This document shows positions 1 to 5,802 of a stretch of DNA of 5,802 bases, piece after piece. The stretch spans positions 1-5,802 of the forward strand of contig JAKSMA010000158.1 of assembly GCA_024400895.1 (NCBI GenBank). Direction: 5' to 3'. Below the pieces are notes generated by a model, which was not told the DNA's origin, did no database searches, and saw nothing but the letters and a program-made list of their open reading frames with translations. The stretch comes from Muribaculaceae bacterium. Lineage in GTDB: Bacteria; Bacteroidota; Bacteroidia; Bacteroidales; Muribaculaceae. Position 1 is the first letter of the stretch; each line of letters begins with the position of its first letter. Position numbers and translations under genes: made by a program.

Positions 1-1034
1 TACCGATGCTCAACACGAAAGGCGGTATTGCCATGTTTAATGCTGAAGTTACAGGTATTTCGCATGAGCGTATGCGTCCACGTGTCAGTGAAACTGCTAT
101 GTGGATGTGGGGACTTTATTTGTTCTACACAGTGCTGCTGGCGTTTTTACTGATTCTCGGCCCGATGGATGCGTTCACGGCTGTTTGTCATACCCTGTCG
201 ACGGTGTCGACAGGTGGATTCTCTACAGTCAATGACTATGCAACAATTGCAGACCCTTACAGCAACAGTATGATTCTGATATTCATGTTTGTGTGTGGTG
301 TCAACTTTGCTCTTGTTTTTGCTGTGGCAAAGCGTAATGGCTGGAAGGCTGTTAAAAACAGCACCACCTTTAAGTGGTATTCGCTGGTGGTGCTCGTCAC
401 CTCATTTATTATTGCAGCCCGAATGCTTCATCACGATATGGCGCTGAACAACAGCAAGGGACAGCCATTGTTTAGCGATGTGGATTTGGTCAACCATGCG
501 CTTCGTGCGGTGTTTGATACTGTTTCGGCAATTACTTCTACGGGTTATGCAGCAGTGGATTTTGAGCACTATGGAACCTTCGTTTCGTTCACCATCATGG
601 TGGTGATGTTTTTCGGTGGTATGGCAGGCTCCACAGCCGGCGGCGCGAAAATCGACCGTATGATTGTGATGATAAAGAATATCCGCAACGAATTCTATAA
701 AGTGATTCACCCCAATGCTGTAACAGCAGTGAGAGTGGATGGACGTGCCGTTCCGCAGTTTTTGGTTTCGCGAGTTGTGGCATTCCTATCCATATTCATA
801 TTCTATATGGTGGTGATGGCACTGATTTATAACTTTCTCGGTTTGGACAACCCCTTTGATGCATTCTTCACATCAATGTCGTGCATCAGTAATGTGGGCT
901 TGAATATTGTCAATGATTTGGATGCTATTCATCCTGTGGCAAAGTGGCTGATGTCGCTTGAAATGCTTGTGGGCCGTTTGGAATTGTTCACAGTGCTGGT
1001 ATTGTTCACGAGAGATTTCTGGTTTGAGGACTAA
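1..1034 (+). CDS. trkH: TrkH-family potassium uptake protein, C-terminal part (5' end outside window)
   Basis: This is the membrane-embedded, ion-conducting subunit of a Trk/Ktr-type K+ uptake system. In the family it works with a cytoplasmic TrkA/RCK subunit. The frame is open to the window edge, and the ATG at 6 is internal: full-length TrkH is about 480 residues, so roughly the first 140 are missing. Counting from that ATG, three of the four pore-loop repeats are visible. They are the second filter TVSTGGFST (about 66-74), the third TSTGYAAVDF (about 177-186) and the fourth SCISNVGLN (about 292-300). The family-typical loop GGMAGSTAGGAK lies at about 204-215. Hydrophobic helices run at about 33-52, 86-109, 124-139, 191-207 and 252-278. 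The C-terminus, GRLELFTVLVLF, closes the protein in the usual TrkH way. The gene ends in tandem stops (TAATAA, 1032-1037). Only 38 nt with no clear terminator separate it from ftsK, so read-through is possible. A trkA gene just upstream would be expected but is not seen. Confidence 0.93.
   Translation, partial: PMLNTKGGIAMFNAEVTGISHERMRPRVSETAMWMWGLYLFYTVLLAFLLILGPMDAFTAVCHTLSTVSTGGFSTVNDYATIADPYSNSMILIFMFVCGVNFALVFAVAKRNGWKAVKNSTTFKWYSLVVLVTSFIIAARMLHHDMALNNSKGQPLFSDVDLVNHALRAVFDTVSAITSTGYAAVDFEHYGTFVSFTIMVVMFFGGMAGSTAGGAKIDRMIVMIKNIRNEFYKVIHPNAVTAVRVDGRAVPQFLVSRVVAFLSIFIFYMVVMALIYNFLGLDNPFDAFFTSMSCISNVGLNIVNDLDAIHPVAKWLMSLEMLVGRLELFTVLVLFTRDFWFED
194..214. repeat. Perfect 9-bp inverted repeat inside trkH
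   Basis: The arms CCTGTCGAC (194-202) and GTCGACAGG (206-214) are exact reverse complements separated by GGT. They create two GTCGAC sites nine bases apart. The repeat overlaps the codons of the second selectivity filter (S-T-V-S-T-G). It may be only a by-product of repeated Ser-Thr codons, and no function can be assigned from sequence alone. Confidence 0.85.
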
Positions 1035-1072
1035 TAAAAAAATAATATTGAAATAATTCAACTTTATATACA

Positions 1073-3547
1073 ATGAGAAAAGACACAACATTTAACCCCG
1101 ATCTTACGGGTGTTCAGAACGAAGCTCGTAGAGAGCAGGAAGCAAAAAAGCAGGCGGAAGAGCAAGAGCTCACAGTGCGTCAGCGAATCTCTTCATTCTT
1201 CAAGGACCGTCGTACGCGAATAGTTATCGGTACGGTATTCTTCCTTGTAGGTGTGTTTCTGGGTGTGGCATTCATTTCGTTCTGCCTGGGCGCGGGTGAT
1301 GTGGATCAGAGCATAACTGTGGATTCGGCAATTGCAAATGCACGACAAGGAGTGCCTACGCGTAACATTATGGGAACATTGGGTGCTTCCGCATCAGAGT
1401 TTTTCATCCGCCAGGGCTATGGTTTGGCATCGTTTGTGCTGGTTATCTGGTGCTTGTGTTTGGCATATCGTTTTGTCAGAGCAGGAAAGAAGGTGCTCTT
1501 CTTCTCTTTCTCGTTGATATGCTTGTTCTCAATGTTTGCATTCTCATTGATAATCAGTGCTTGCACTGCACCTTTCAATATTGCCACTTTCCCGTTGGGC
1601 GGTAATTTTGGTAAAGAATTCAATGAACTGCTAATCGGCCTTGTAGGATTATATGGCATGATGGGTATCAATGTGTTTGTAGCATTCTTGTGGTTGATTA
1701 TTACCTACAAAACCATCAAGATGATGTATCGCGCATTGAAAGAACGCATAATCCCTCAACGTCAGTTCAATGGCGAAATTATTGAGCAAGAGGATGAACA
1801 GGCCAACACTCGCGCAGGTTTCTTGGGAGATGACCACAAGAATGAACCAAAGAAACCAGAGCCAGTGGTAGTGCCACGTCCGGAGAAGAGACCTAAGCAG
1901 AAACAGTCGCAAAAAGATACCACAGTGCTCAAGCAAGGAGGTGATCCCACCACTGGCAATCTGTTTGGCTCGGCCGAGGGAGAACTTAATAAAAATGACC
2001 CTACTTACGAGTATGCCCACTATCGTTTCCCACCACTCGATTTGCTTGCTCCTGCCACAATGGGTGTGAGTGTGGATGCTTCTGAACAGGAAAGCAATAA
2101 GCAACGCATTACCGAAACGCTCAATAACTACGGCATCAAAATCAAGAAAATTGATGTGCATGTAGGTCCTACTGTCACACTGTTTGAAATCGTTCCGGAA
2201 GATGGCGTTCGTATTGCCAAGATTCGTGGTTTGGAAGACGACATTGCATTGAGCCTCGCAGCATTAGGTATTCGTATCATAGCTCCAATGCCTGGTCGTG
2301 GCACTATCGGTATTGAAGTGCCAAACCGCGATCCTCAAGTGGTGCCTATTCGTCGTGCACTGGAGGACCCAAAATTCCGTAATACGAAATATAAGCTTCC
2401 TATGGCAATCGGTTGCACAGTGTCGAACGAACTCTTTGTGGCCGACCTCACCAAGATGCCTCACTTGCTCGTAGCAGGTGCCACTGGTAAAGGTAAATCA
2501 GTGGGCTTGAATACTATTATCGCTTCATTGCTCTATAAGAAGGGTCCTTCAGAATTGAAGATGATTCTCGTTGACCCTAAGCGTGTGGAATTTAGCGTGT
2601 ATGCCGATTTGGAAAAATACTACTTCGCTCGTGTGCCGGGTGAAGAACGCTGCATCGTTACCGACCCAGCTAAGGTGGTGAAGACGCTCAACTGCCTCGT
2701 GCAGGAAATGGAAAACCGCTACAGTGTGCTTGAAGAAGTGAAGGTGCGTAAACTTGAAGACTACAACGAAAAGTGGCGCAAGGAACTTCGTGAAGTGCTT
2801 GATGCCAATGGCAAGAAGAAATACAAGTTTATGCCTTACATCGTTTGTATCATCGATGAGTTTGCCGATATGATTATGACTTCGGGCAAGGAAGTGGAAA
2901 CACCAATCGTGCGTATCGCTCAGAAGGCTCGTGCGGTAGGTATTCACCTTATCGTGGCCACTCAGCGCCCGGCTGCAAATGTCATCACTGGTAACATCAA
3001 GGCAAACATTCCTGGCCGTATGGCATTTGCCGTATCGCAGATGATGGATAGCCGCATTATTCTCGACCGTCCAGGTGCACAGAACCTCATTGGACGTGGC
3101 GATATGCTCTTCTCGGTAGATGGTGATATCACCCGTTTGCAATGTCCATTTATCGACACTCCTGAAATTATTAAGATTTGCGATTATATCAAGCAACAAG
3201 AAGATGAAGACTTGGATGTGAATCACGAAGAGCCATACGAATTACCTGAGTATGTTGGCGCTACTGAAGGTGGCGACGACGGCTTCGGAGGTGGCGCAGG
3301 AGGTAATCTAAATGACCGCGACACCCTCTTTGAAGAAGCTGCTCGATGGGTGGTGACCGCCAATGTGGCTTCAACCTCTTCTCTCCAGCGCCGTTATGGT
3401 ATTGGATACAATCGTGCAGGCCGAATTATGGACCAATTGGAGGCTGCCGGAATCGTAGGCCCTTCAAGTGGCGGTAAACCTCGCAACGTGTTGATGAGTC
3501 CAATGGATGTAGATCAAATGTTTGCAACAAGTTTTAAAAACAATTAG
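1073..3547 (+). CDS. ftsK: DNA translocase FtsK (FtsK/SpoIIIE family), full length, 824 aa
   Basis: This is a membrane-anchored, hexameric, ATP-driven DNA pump at the division septum. In the family it clears chromosome termini and helps resolve dimers with XerCD. A charged N-terminal helix (about 16-48) precedes four membrane segments (about 49-73, 116-134, 140-164 and 184-213). A short charged, Pro/Gln/Lys-rich linker follows (about 225-310), then the alpha domain (about 317-420). The motor has Walker A GATGKGKS (469-476, catalytic K475), Walker B IVCIIDE (590-596) and the family signature ATQRP (629-633) followed by the conserved NITGNIKAN-type stretch around 637-646, here read VITGNIKAN. 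A Gly-rich spacer (733-744) leads to the C-terminal winged-helix gamma domain (about 750-808), which in other species reads the KOPS polarity sequences. At 824 aa it is typical of FtsKs with a short linker and far shorter than the E. coli protein (about 1,330 aa). The ATG at 1073 is chosen because it is preceded by an A/T-rich, SD-less leader and gives an intact N-terminus. The stop is TAG. Confidence 0.97.
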   Translation: MRKDTTFNPDLTGVQNEARREQEAKKQAEEQELTVRQRISSFFKDRRTRIVIGTVFFLVGVFLGVAFISFCLGAGDVDQSITVDSAIANARQGVPTRNIMGTLGASASEFFIRQGYGLASFVLVIWCLCLAYRFVRAGKKVLFFSFSLICLFSMFAFSLIISACTAPFNIATFPLGGNFGKEFNELLIGLVGLYGMMGINVFVAFLWLIITYKTIKMMYRALKERIIPQRQFNGEIIEQEDEQANTRAGFLGDDHKNEPKKPEPVVVPRPEKRPKQKQSQKDTTVLKQGGDPTTGNLFGSAEGELNKNDPTYEYAHYRFPPLDLLAPATMGVSVDASEQESNKQRITETLNNYGIKIKKIDVHVGPTVTLFEIVPEDGVRIAKIRGLEDDIALSLAALGIRIIAPMPGRGTIGIEVPNRDPQVVPIRRALEDPKFRNTKYKLPMAIGCTVSNELFVADLTKMPHLLVAGATGKGKSVGLNTIIASLLYKKGPSELKMILVDPKRVEFSVYADLEKYYFARVPGEERCIVTDPAKVVKTLNCLVQEMENRYSVLEEVKVRKLEDYNEKWRKELREVLDANGKKKYKFMPYIVCIIDEFADMIMTSGKEVETPIVRIAQKARAVGIHLIVATQRPAANVITGNIKANIPGRMAFAVSQMMDSRIILDRPGAQNLIGRGDMLFSVDGDITRLQCPFIDTPEIIKICDYIKQQEDEDLDVNHEEPYELPEYVGATEGGDDGFGGGAGGNLNDRDTLFEEAARWVVTANVASTSSLQRRYGIGYNRAGRIMDQLEAAGIVGPSSGGKPRNVLMSPMDVDQMFATSFKNN

Positions 3548-3551
3548 AGCG

Positions 3552-4136
3552 ATGAAAAAGTTAATGACAATGGCAATGTTGCTGATGGTGGCAATGTGCT
3601 GCCAAGCCCAAAACGCAACACAAATATTCGACCGCACAGTGGCCGCTTACAAGGCTGCCGGTGCAGTGAGTGCAAATTATAGTATGGGTTCTTCTCGCGG
3701 TACAATCGTGATGAAGGGCAGTCAATTTCGTATCCTCGCCAACAACTTGAAATCGTGGTACGATGGTAAGACTCAATGGACTTATTCTACTGCTACTGAC
3801 GAAGTTAACGTATCGACACCATCTGCTCAACAACTGGTGATGGTGAATCCTCTGGCTGCCGCTCAAACCCTCAAGTCGGGCTACAGCATGAGTGCGAAGA
3901 AGAATGGCTCAGGCTATGTGCTTACCCTGAAGCCAAAGGCTAAAAGCAATGTGACTTCAGTCACGCTTTATATCTCTTCGGCTTATGTGCTGACCAAGGC
4001 AGTTTACACCACAAAGAAGGGTAGCGAAACGCTGACAATTAGCAACTACAAGACTAAGGTGTCGACTACTGCTGCAACTTTCAAATTCGACAAAAAGCAA
4101 GTTCCTGCAGGCACTGAAGTGGTGGATTTGCGCTAA
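3552..4136 (+). CDS. lolA: LolA-like periplasmic outer-membrane lipoprotein carrier, 194 aa
   Basis: In the family, LolA accepts mature lipoproteins from the LolCDE ABC transporter at the inner membrane and carries them across the periplasm. The ATG at 3552 starts a clean, Met-rich signal peptide (Lys-Lys, hydrophobic core 4-15, CQA at 17-19, mature N-terminus Gln20). The in-frame TTG at 3522 would add ten residues before the signal and lie inside ftsK, so I reject it. Landmarks shared with E. coli LolA in the same order are KGSQFRI (55-61), the strand-turn DGKTQWTY (71-78; E. coli DGKTLWFY), GYVLTLKPK (121-129) and a C-terminal ATFKFDKKQVPAGTEVVDL (175-193; E. coli AKFTF, then GVTVDD). The length is close to E. 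coli LolA (about 203 with signal). The mature protein is rich in Ser, Thr and Lys. It starts 4 nt after the ftsK stop, suggesting translational coupling. A broader label, LolA-like (Bacteroidota type), is the safe fallback. Confidence 0.88.
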   Translation: MKKLMTMAMLLMVAMCCQAQNATQIFDRTVAAYKAAGAVSANYSMGSSRGTIVMKGSQFRILANNLKSWYDGKTQWTYSTATDEVNVSTPSAQQLVMVNPLAAAQTLKSGYSMSAKKNGSGYVLTLKPKAKSNVTSVTLYISSAYVLTKAVYTTKKGSETLTISNYKTKVSTTAATFKFDKKQVPAGTEVVDLR

Positions 4137-4156
4137 AAATCAAAAATTTATATTTA
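4127..4156 (+). promoter_or_regulatory. Possible Bacteroidota-type promoter for trxB
   Basis: TTTG at 4127-4130, in the last codons of lolA, resembles the -33 element. TATATTTA at 4149-4156 matches TAnnTTTG at all but the last base, with an 18-nt spacer that is slightly short. A second reading, TATTTATT at 4151, gives a 20-nt spacer but two mismatches. Transcription would start at about 4163-4167, just at the foot of the terminator hairpin. The region is A/T-rich, so chance matches are easy. This is inference only. Confidence 0.25.
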
Positions 4157-4168
4157 TTTAACAAATAG

Positions 4169-4209
4169 GCAGGAGTCACATCGGTTGATGCATTGCACTC
4201 CTGCTTTTT
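4169..4209 (+). terminator. Rho-independent terminator after lolA
   Basis: GCAGGAGT (4169-4176) pairs with ACTCCTGC (4197-4204), giving an 8-bp G/C-rich stem. It is followed at once by TTTTT (4205-4209) and then CTTCC. The 20-nt apical region can form a small inner hairpin, CATC-GGTT-GATG (4179-4190). It probably ends the ftsK-lolA transcript. It lies only 19 nt before the trxB start codon, which is unusually close. Confidence 0.85.
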
Positions 4210-4228
4210 CTTCCAAAAATCACGAACA

Positions 4229-5161
4229 ATGGAAACTACAAAATGCCTTATTATTGGTTCTGGTCCTGCGGGCTACACGGCAGCCATCTATCTTTCTCGT
4301 GCAGGGATTAATAGTGTGCTTTATTCAGGTATTCAGCCCGGTGGCCAGCTCACTCAGACTACCACCATAGAGAATTATCCAGGCTTCCCTGATGGGGTAG
4401 AGGGATTTGATTTGATGGAGAAAATGCGTCAGCAGGCTGTGAATGTGGGTGCAGAGATTCGTTCGGGTGCAATCACGGCTATAGATTTGTCGGTGCGTCC
4501 GTTTGTTGCCACAATTGATGGCGATGCTCAGATTGCTGCCGACTCTGTGATTATCGCAACCGGTGCATCTGCAAAATATCTTGGATTGGCCGATGAAAAG
4601 AAATATGCAGGTATGGGTGTTTCGGCTTGCGCCACTTGCGATGGTTTCTTCTATCGCAAGAAAGTGGTGGCTGTGGTTGGCGGTGGCGATACCGCTTGTG
4701 AAGAAGCACACTATTTGAGCAATCTTGCCAAAAAGGTGTATATGATTGTTCGCAAGCCATATTTGCGTGCATCTGCAGCTATGCAAAAACGCGTAACCGA
4801 AAAGGAGAATATCGAGATTCTTTACTACACCAATACGGTAGGCTTGTTTGGCGAGCAGTTTGTGGAAGGTGCACATCTGGTGCAATTCAAGGGCACAGAC
4901 AAGGAGCAGATGCTCGATATTGACATCCACGGCTGCTTCCTCGCTAGTGGTCACAAGCCTAACACAGATTTCCTCGCAGGGCAAGTGGAATTGGATGAAC
5001 AAGGCTATATTGCATTGCAAGGCCCTTCTACCGAAACCAATGTCAAAGGCGTGTTTGCTGCTGGTGATGTTGCCGACCCGCATTATCGCCAAGCCATTGC
5101 TGCTGCAGGCTCGGGTTGTCGTGCGGCGCTGGATGCAAAATCATATCTCGACACATTATAA
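4229..5161 (+). CDS. trxB: Thioredoxin-disulfide reductase (NADPH, FAD), 310 aa
   Basis: This cytoplasmic flavoenzyme uses NADPH to reduce oxidised thioredoxin, feeding ribonucleotide reductase, methionine sulfoxide reductase and peroxide defence. An N-terminal FAD-binding Rossmann motif GSGPAG (10-15) leads to FAD contacts around PGGQL (37-41) and ENYPG (48-52). The redox-active pair is C134-A-T-C137, followed by D138, in the low-molecular-weight TrxB arrangement. The NADPH domain has GGGDTACEEA (151-160), GHKPNT (241-246) follows, and the C-terminal FAD motif is GVFAAGD (274-280) with RQAIAAAGSG (287-296). The NADPH 2'-phosphate motif, HRRxxxR in E. coli, reads VRKPYLR (174-180). Length is normal and no thioredoxin domain is fused. 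The ATG at 4229 gives the family N-terminus (METTKCLIIGSG). The in-frame TTG at 4193 lies inside the terminator hairpin and would add an unconserved stretch, so it is rejected. The next gene follows after 15 nt. Confidence 0.96.
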   Translation: METTKCLIIGSGPAGYTAAIYLSRAGINSVLYSGIQPGGQLTQTTTIENYPGFPDGVEGFDLMEKMRQQAVNVGAEIRSGAITAIDLSVRPFVATIDGDAQIAADSVIIATGASAKYLGLADEKKYAGMGVSACATCDGFFYRKKVVAVVGGGDTACEEAHYLSNLAKKVYMIVRKPYLRASAAMQKRVTEKENIEILYYTNTVGLFGEQFVEGAHLVQFKGTDKEQMLDIDIHGCFLASGHKPNTDFLAGQVELDEQGYIALQGPSTETNVKGVFAAGDVADPHYRQAIAAAGSGCRAALDAKSYLDTL

Positions 5162-5176
5162 TATATAGTATTAGTT

Positions 5177-5716
5177 ATGAAGATTATTAAGTCAATTTTC
5201 ATTCTTTGTGCTTTGGCGGTAGCTTTTTCTGCAGTGGCACAAAAACGCCCCCCAAAAGGACTGAACTATGCTTTGGGTGATTTTAATGGTGATGGAAAGA
5301 AGGAATATGTGTATTTCGTTCCGCCTGAAGATGCAGATCGATGGGATGGATTGGATGATTTGGATGGTTTGAATGGAGTGCTGAAATTCACTGATGCTTC
5401 CATTCCTGATATATTTGTAGAACGATGTGTCACAGGACAGCCTCGCAATCTTGGCGATTTGAATGGAGATGGACGTGATGAAATAGGCATTCAGCCAGGA
5501 TGGGTGACATCTGTGTGGCAGGTCTATCGCGTTTTCACTTTCAAGGGAGGCAAGTGGCAGGATGCAATTCCTTCGTTTACTATTAATCTGAATTATGGCG
5601 ATTTTGATAAAAATCCTCCAGTGAAGAAAGTTGGTAAAGGAAAGGTGAGAATCACCACTTTTGCTTGGGAAAATGACGATGTCGTGAAAAAGCACAAGGT
5701 GGTGAGAGTGAAATAA
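5177..5716 (+). CDS. Exported FG-GAP/EF-hand-like repeat protein of unknown function, 179 aa
   Basis: I do not recognise a named gene. The protein has a standard signal peptide (K2 and K5, hydrophobic 6-18, AVA at 19-21, mature N-terminus Gln22), so it should be periplasmic or surface-exposed; no lipobox is seen. Two short repeats have the calcium-loop pattern DxNGDGxxE: D35-F-N-G-D-G-K-K-E43 and D94-L-N-G-D-G-R-D-E102. Each is preceded by a Leu-Gly, as in FG-GAP/VCBS blades. A third, degenerate copy (GDFDKNPPVKKV, 141-152) has lost the DG. Between the first two lies an Asp-rich stretch (54-68) encoded by a 9-nt tandem repeat. With three blades at most, it is too short for a full beta-propeller. 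The C-terminus is basic (KKHKVVRVK). It starts 15 nt after trxB with no SD and no obvious promoter, so it is probably co-transcribed. The link to TrxB function is not evident, since the two act in different compartments. A single Cys (C84) remains after signal removal. Confidence 0.85.
   Translation: MKIIKSIFILCALAVAFSAVAQKRPPKGLNYALGDFNGDGKKEYVYFVPPEDADRWDGLDDLDGLNGVLKFTDASIPDIFVERCVTGQPRNLGDLNGDGRDEIGIQPGWVTSVWQVYRVFTFKGGKWQDAIPSFTINLNYGDFDKNPPVKKVGKGKVRITTFAWENDDVVKKHKVVRVK
5336..5380 (+). repeat. Imperfect 9-nt tandem repeat, five units, in frame
   Basis: Units read GATCGATGG, GATGGATTG, GATGATTTG, GATGGTTTG and AATGGAGTG. The middle three differ from each other by one to three bases, and the outer two are more diverged. 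Translated, this gives Asp/Asn at every third residue (54, 57, 60, 63, 66), mostly as D-G-L or D-D-L. It resembles a product of replication slippage inside the exported-protein gene. Changes in unit number would keep the frame. Confidence 0.75.
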
Positions 5717-5740
5717 GGCTGTAAAATACATAAATGTATA

Positions 5741-5781
5741 TAAGGCAACTGACTGCGTGGTCGGTTGCCTTATGTGTTTTT
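5741..5781 (+). terminator. Rho-independent terminator after the exported-protein gene
   Basis: The arm TAAGGCAACTGAC (5741-5753) pairs with GTCGGTTGCCTTA (5760-5772), a 13-bp stem with one G-U pair and the 6-nt loop TGCGTG. TGTG and then TTTTT (5777-5781) follow. It lies 24 nt past the stop of the exported-protein gene and probably ends the trxB transcript. A weak A/T-rich inverted repeat (ATACAT/ATGTAT, 5726-5739) sits just before it. The last 21 bases of the window hold nothing I can assign. Confidence 0.88.
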
Positions 5782-5802
5782 ATGAAATGAGGATTTACTG
5801 TG

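Noticed and set aside
1023..1061. Possible ftsK promoter (TTTG at 1023, TAATATTG at 1043) and small inverted repeat TTGAA/TTCAA (1048-1061)
   Set aside because: The spacer is only 16 nt and the region is nearly all A/T, so both matches are likely by chance. They are too weak to list as features.
2549..3226. 225-codon open frame on the minus strand inside ftsK
   Set aside because: It lies wholly antisense to the conserved FtsK motor. Its translation is rich in His, Cys and Thr with no family features, as expected from a mirror of codon bias.
3522..3551. Upstream TTG start for lolA, overlapping ftsK
   Set aside because: It would put ten residues before a well-formed signal peptide. The ATG at 3552 fits the family and the 4-nt gap.
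4185..4370. Short + strand open frame starting with TTG within the terminator
   Set aside because: It begins in the hairpin loop and runs out of frame through the conserved N-terminus of trxB, and its peptide has no recognisable feature.
4325..5092. 255-codon open frame on the minus strand inside trxB
   Set aside because: It is antisense to the conserved FAD and NADPH domains, its translation is Cys/His/Ile-rich with no recognisable motif, and it has no promoter or start context of its own.
5192..5731. Minus-strand open frame the same length (179 codons) as the exported-protein gene it overlaps
   Set aside because: The equal length is a coincidence. The + frame has a clean signal peptide and calcium loops, while the minus frame shows only Ile/Ser/His-rich low-complexity sequence.
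5787..5802. ATG at 5787 as the start of a further gene
   Set aside because: Only five codons are visible before the window ends, and they show no recognisable sequence.

Overview
The window looks like core chromosome of a member of the Bacteroidota, most likely order Bacteroidales (Prevotella- or Muribaculaceae-like, though the genus cannot be fixed from this sequence). The grounds are: start codons preceded by A/T-rich sequence with no Shine-Dalgarno motif; secreted proteins whose predicted mature N-terminus is Gln after an Ala; a LolA-like carrier directly behind ftsK; and a thioredoxin reductase of the type I associate with that phylum. All five genes lie on the + strand, coding is dense, and there is no gene-free stretch over 300 bases. 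I see no RNA gene, mobile element, CRISPR array or sign of recent transfer.

Layout: (1) 1-1034, the C-terminal two thirds of a TrkH-family potassium transporter subunit, cut by the window edge. (2) 1073-3547, a complete FtsK/SpoIIIE DNA translocase. (3) 3552-4136, a LolA-like periplasmic lipoprotein carrier starting 4 nt after the ftsK stop. (4) 4169-4209, a rho-independent terminator. (5) 4229-5161, thioredoxin reductase trxB. (6) 5177-5716, a small exported protein with FG-GAP/EF-hand-like calcium loops and a short internal tandem repeat. (7) 5741-5781, a second strong terminator.

The likely transcription units are (trkH-)ftsK-lolA, ended by the first terminator, and trxB plus the small exported protein, ended by the second. 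These are mostly housekeeping functions: K+ uptake, chromosome segregation at the septum, lipoprotein traffic to the outer membrane, and the cytoplasmic thiol-redox system. I found no convincing new biological system. The points most worth a second look are the terminator hairpin only about 20 nt before trxB, with a possible promoter just upstream of it; the uncharacterised calcium-loop protein with its 9-nt tandem repeat; and a perfect inverted repeat inside the trkH pore-filter codons.
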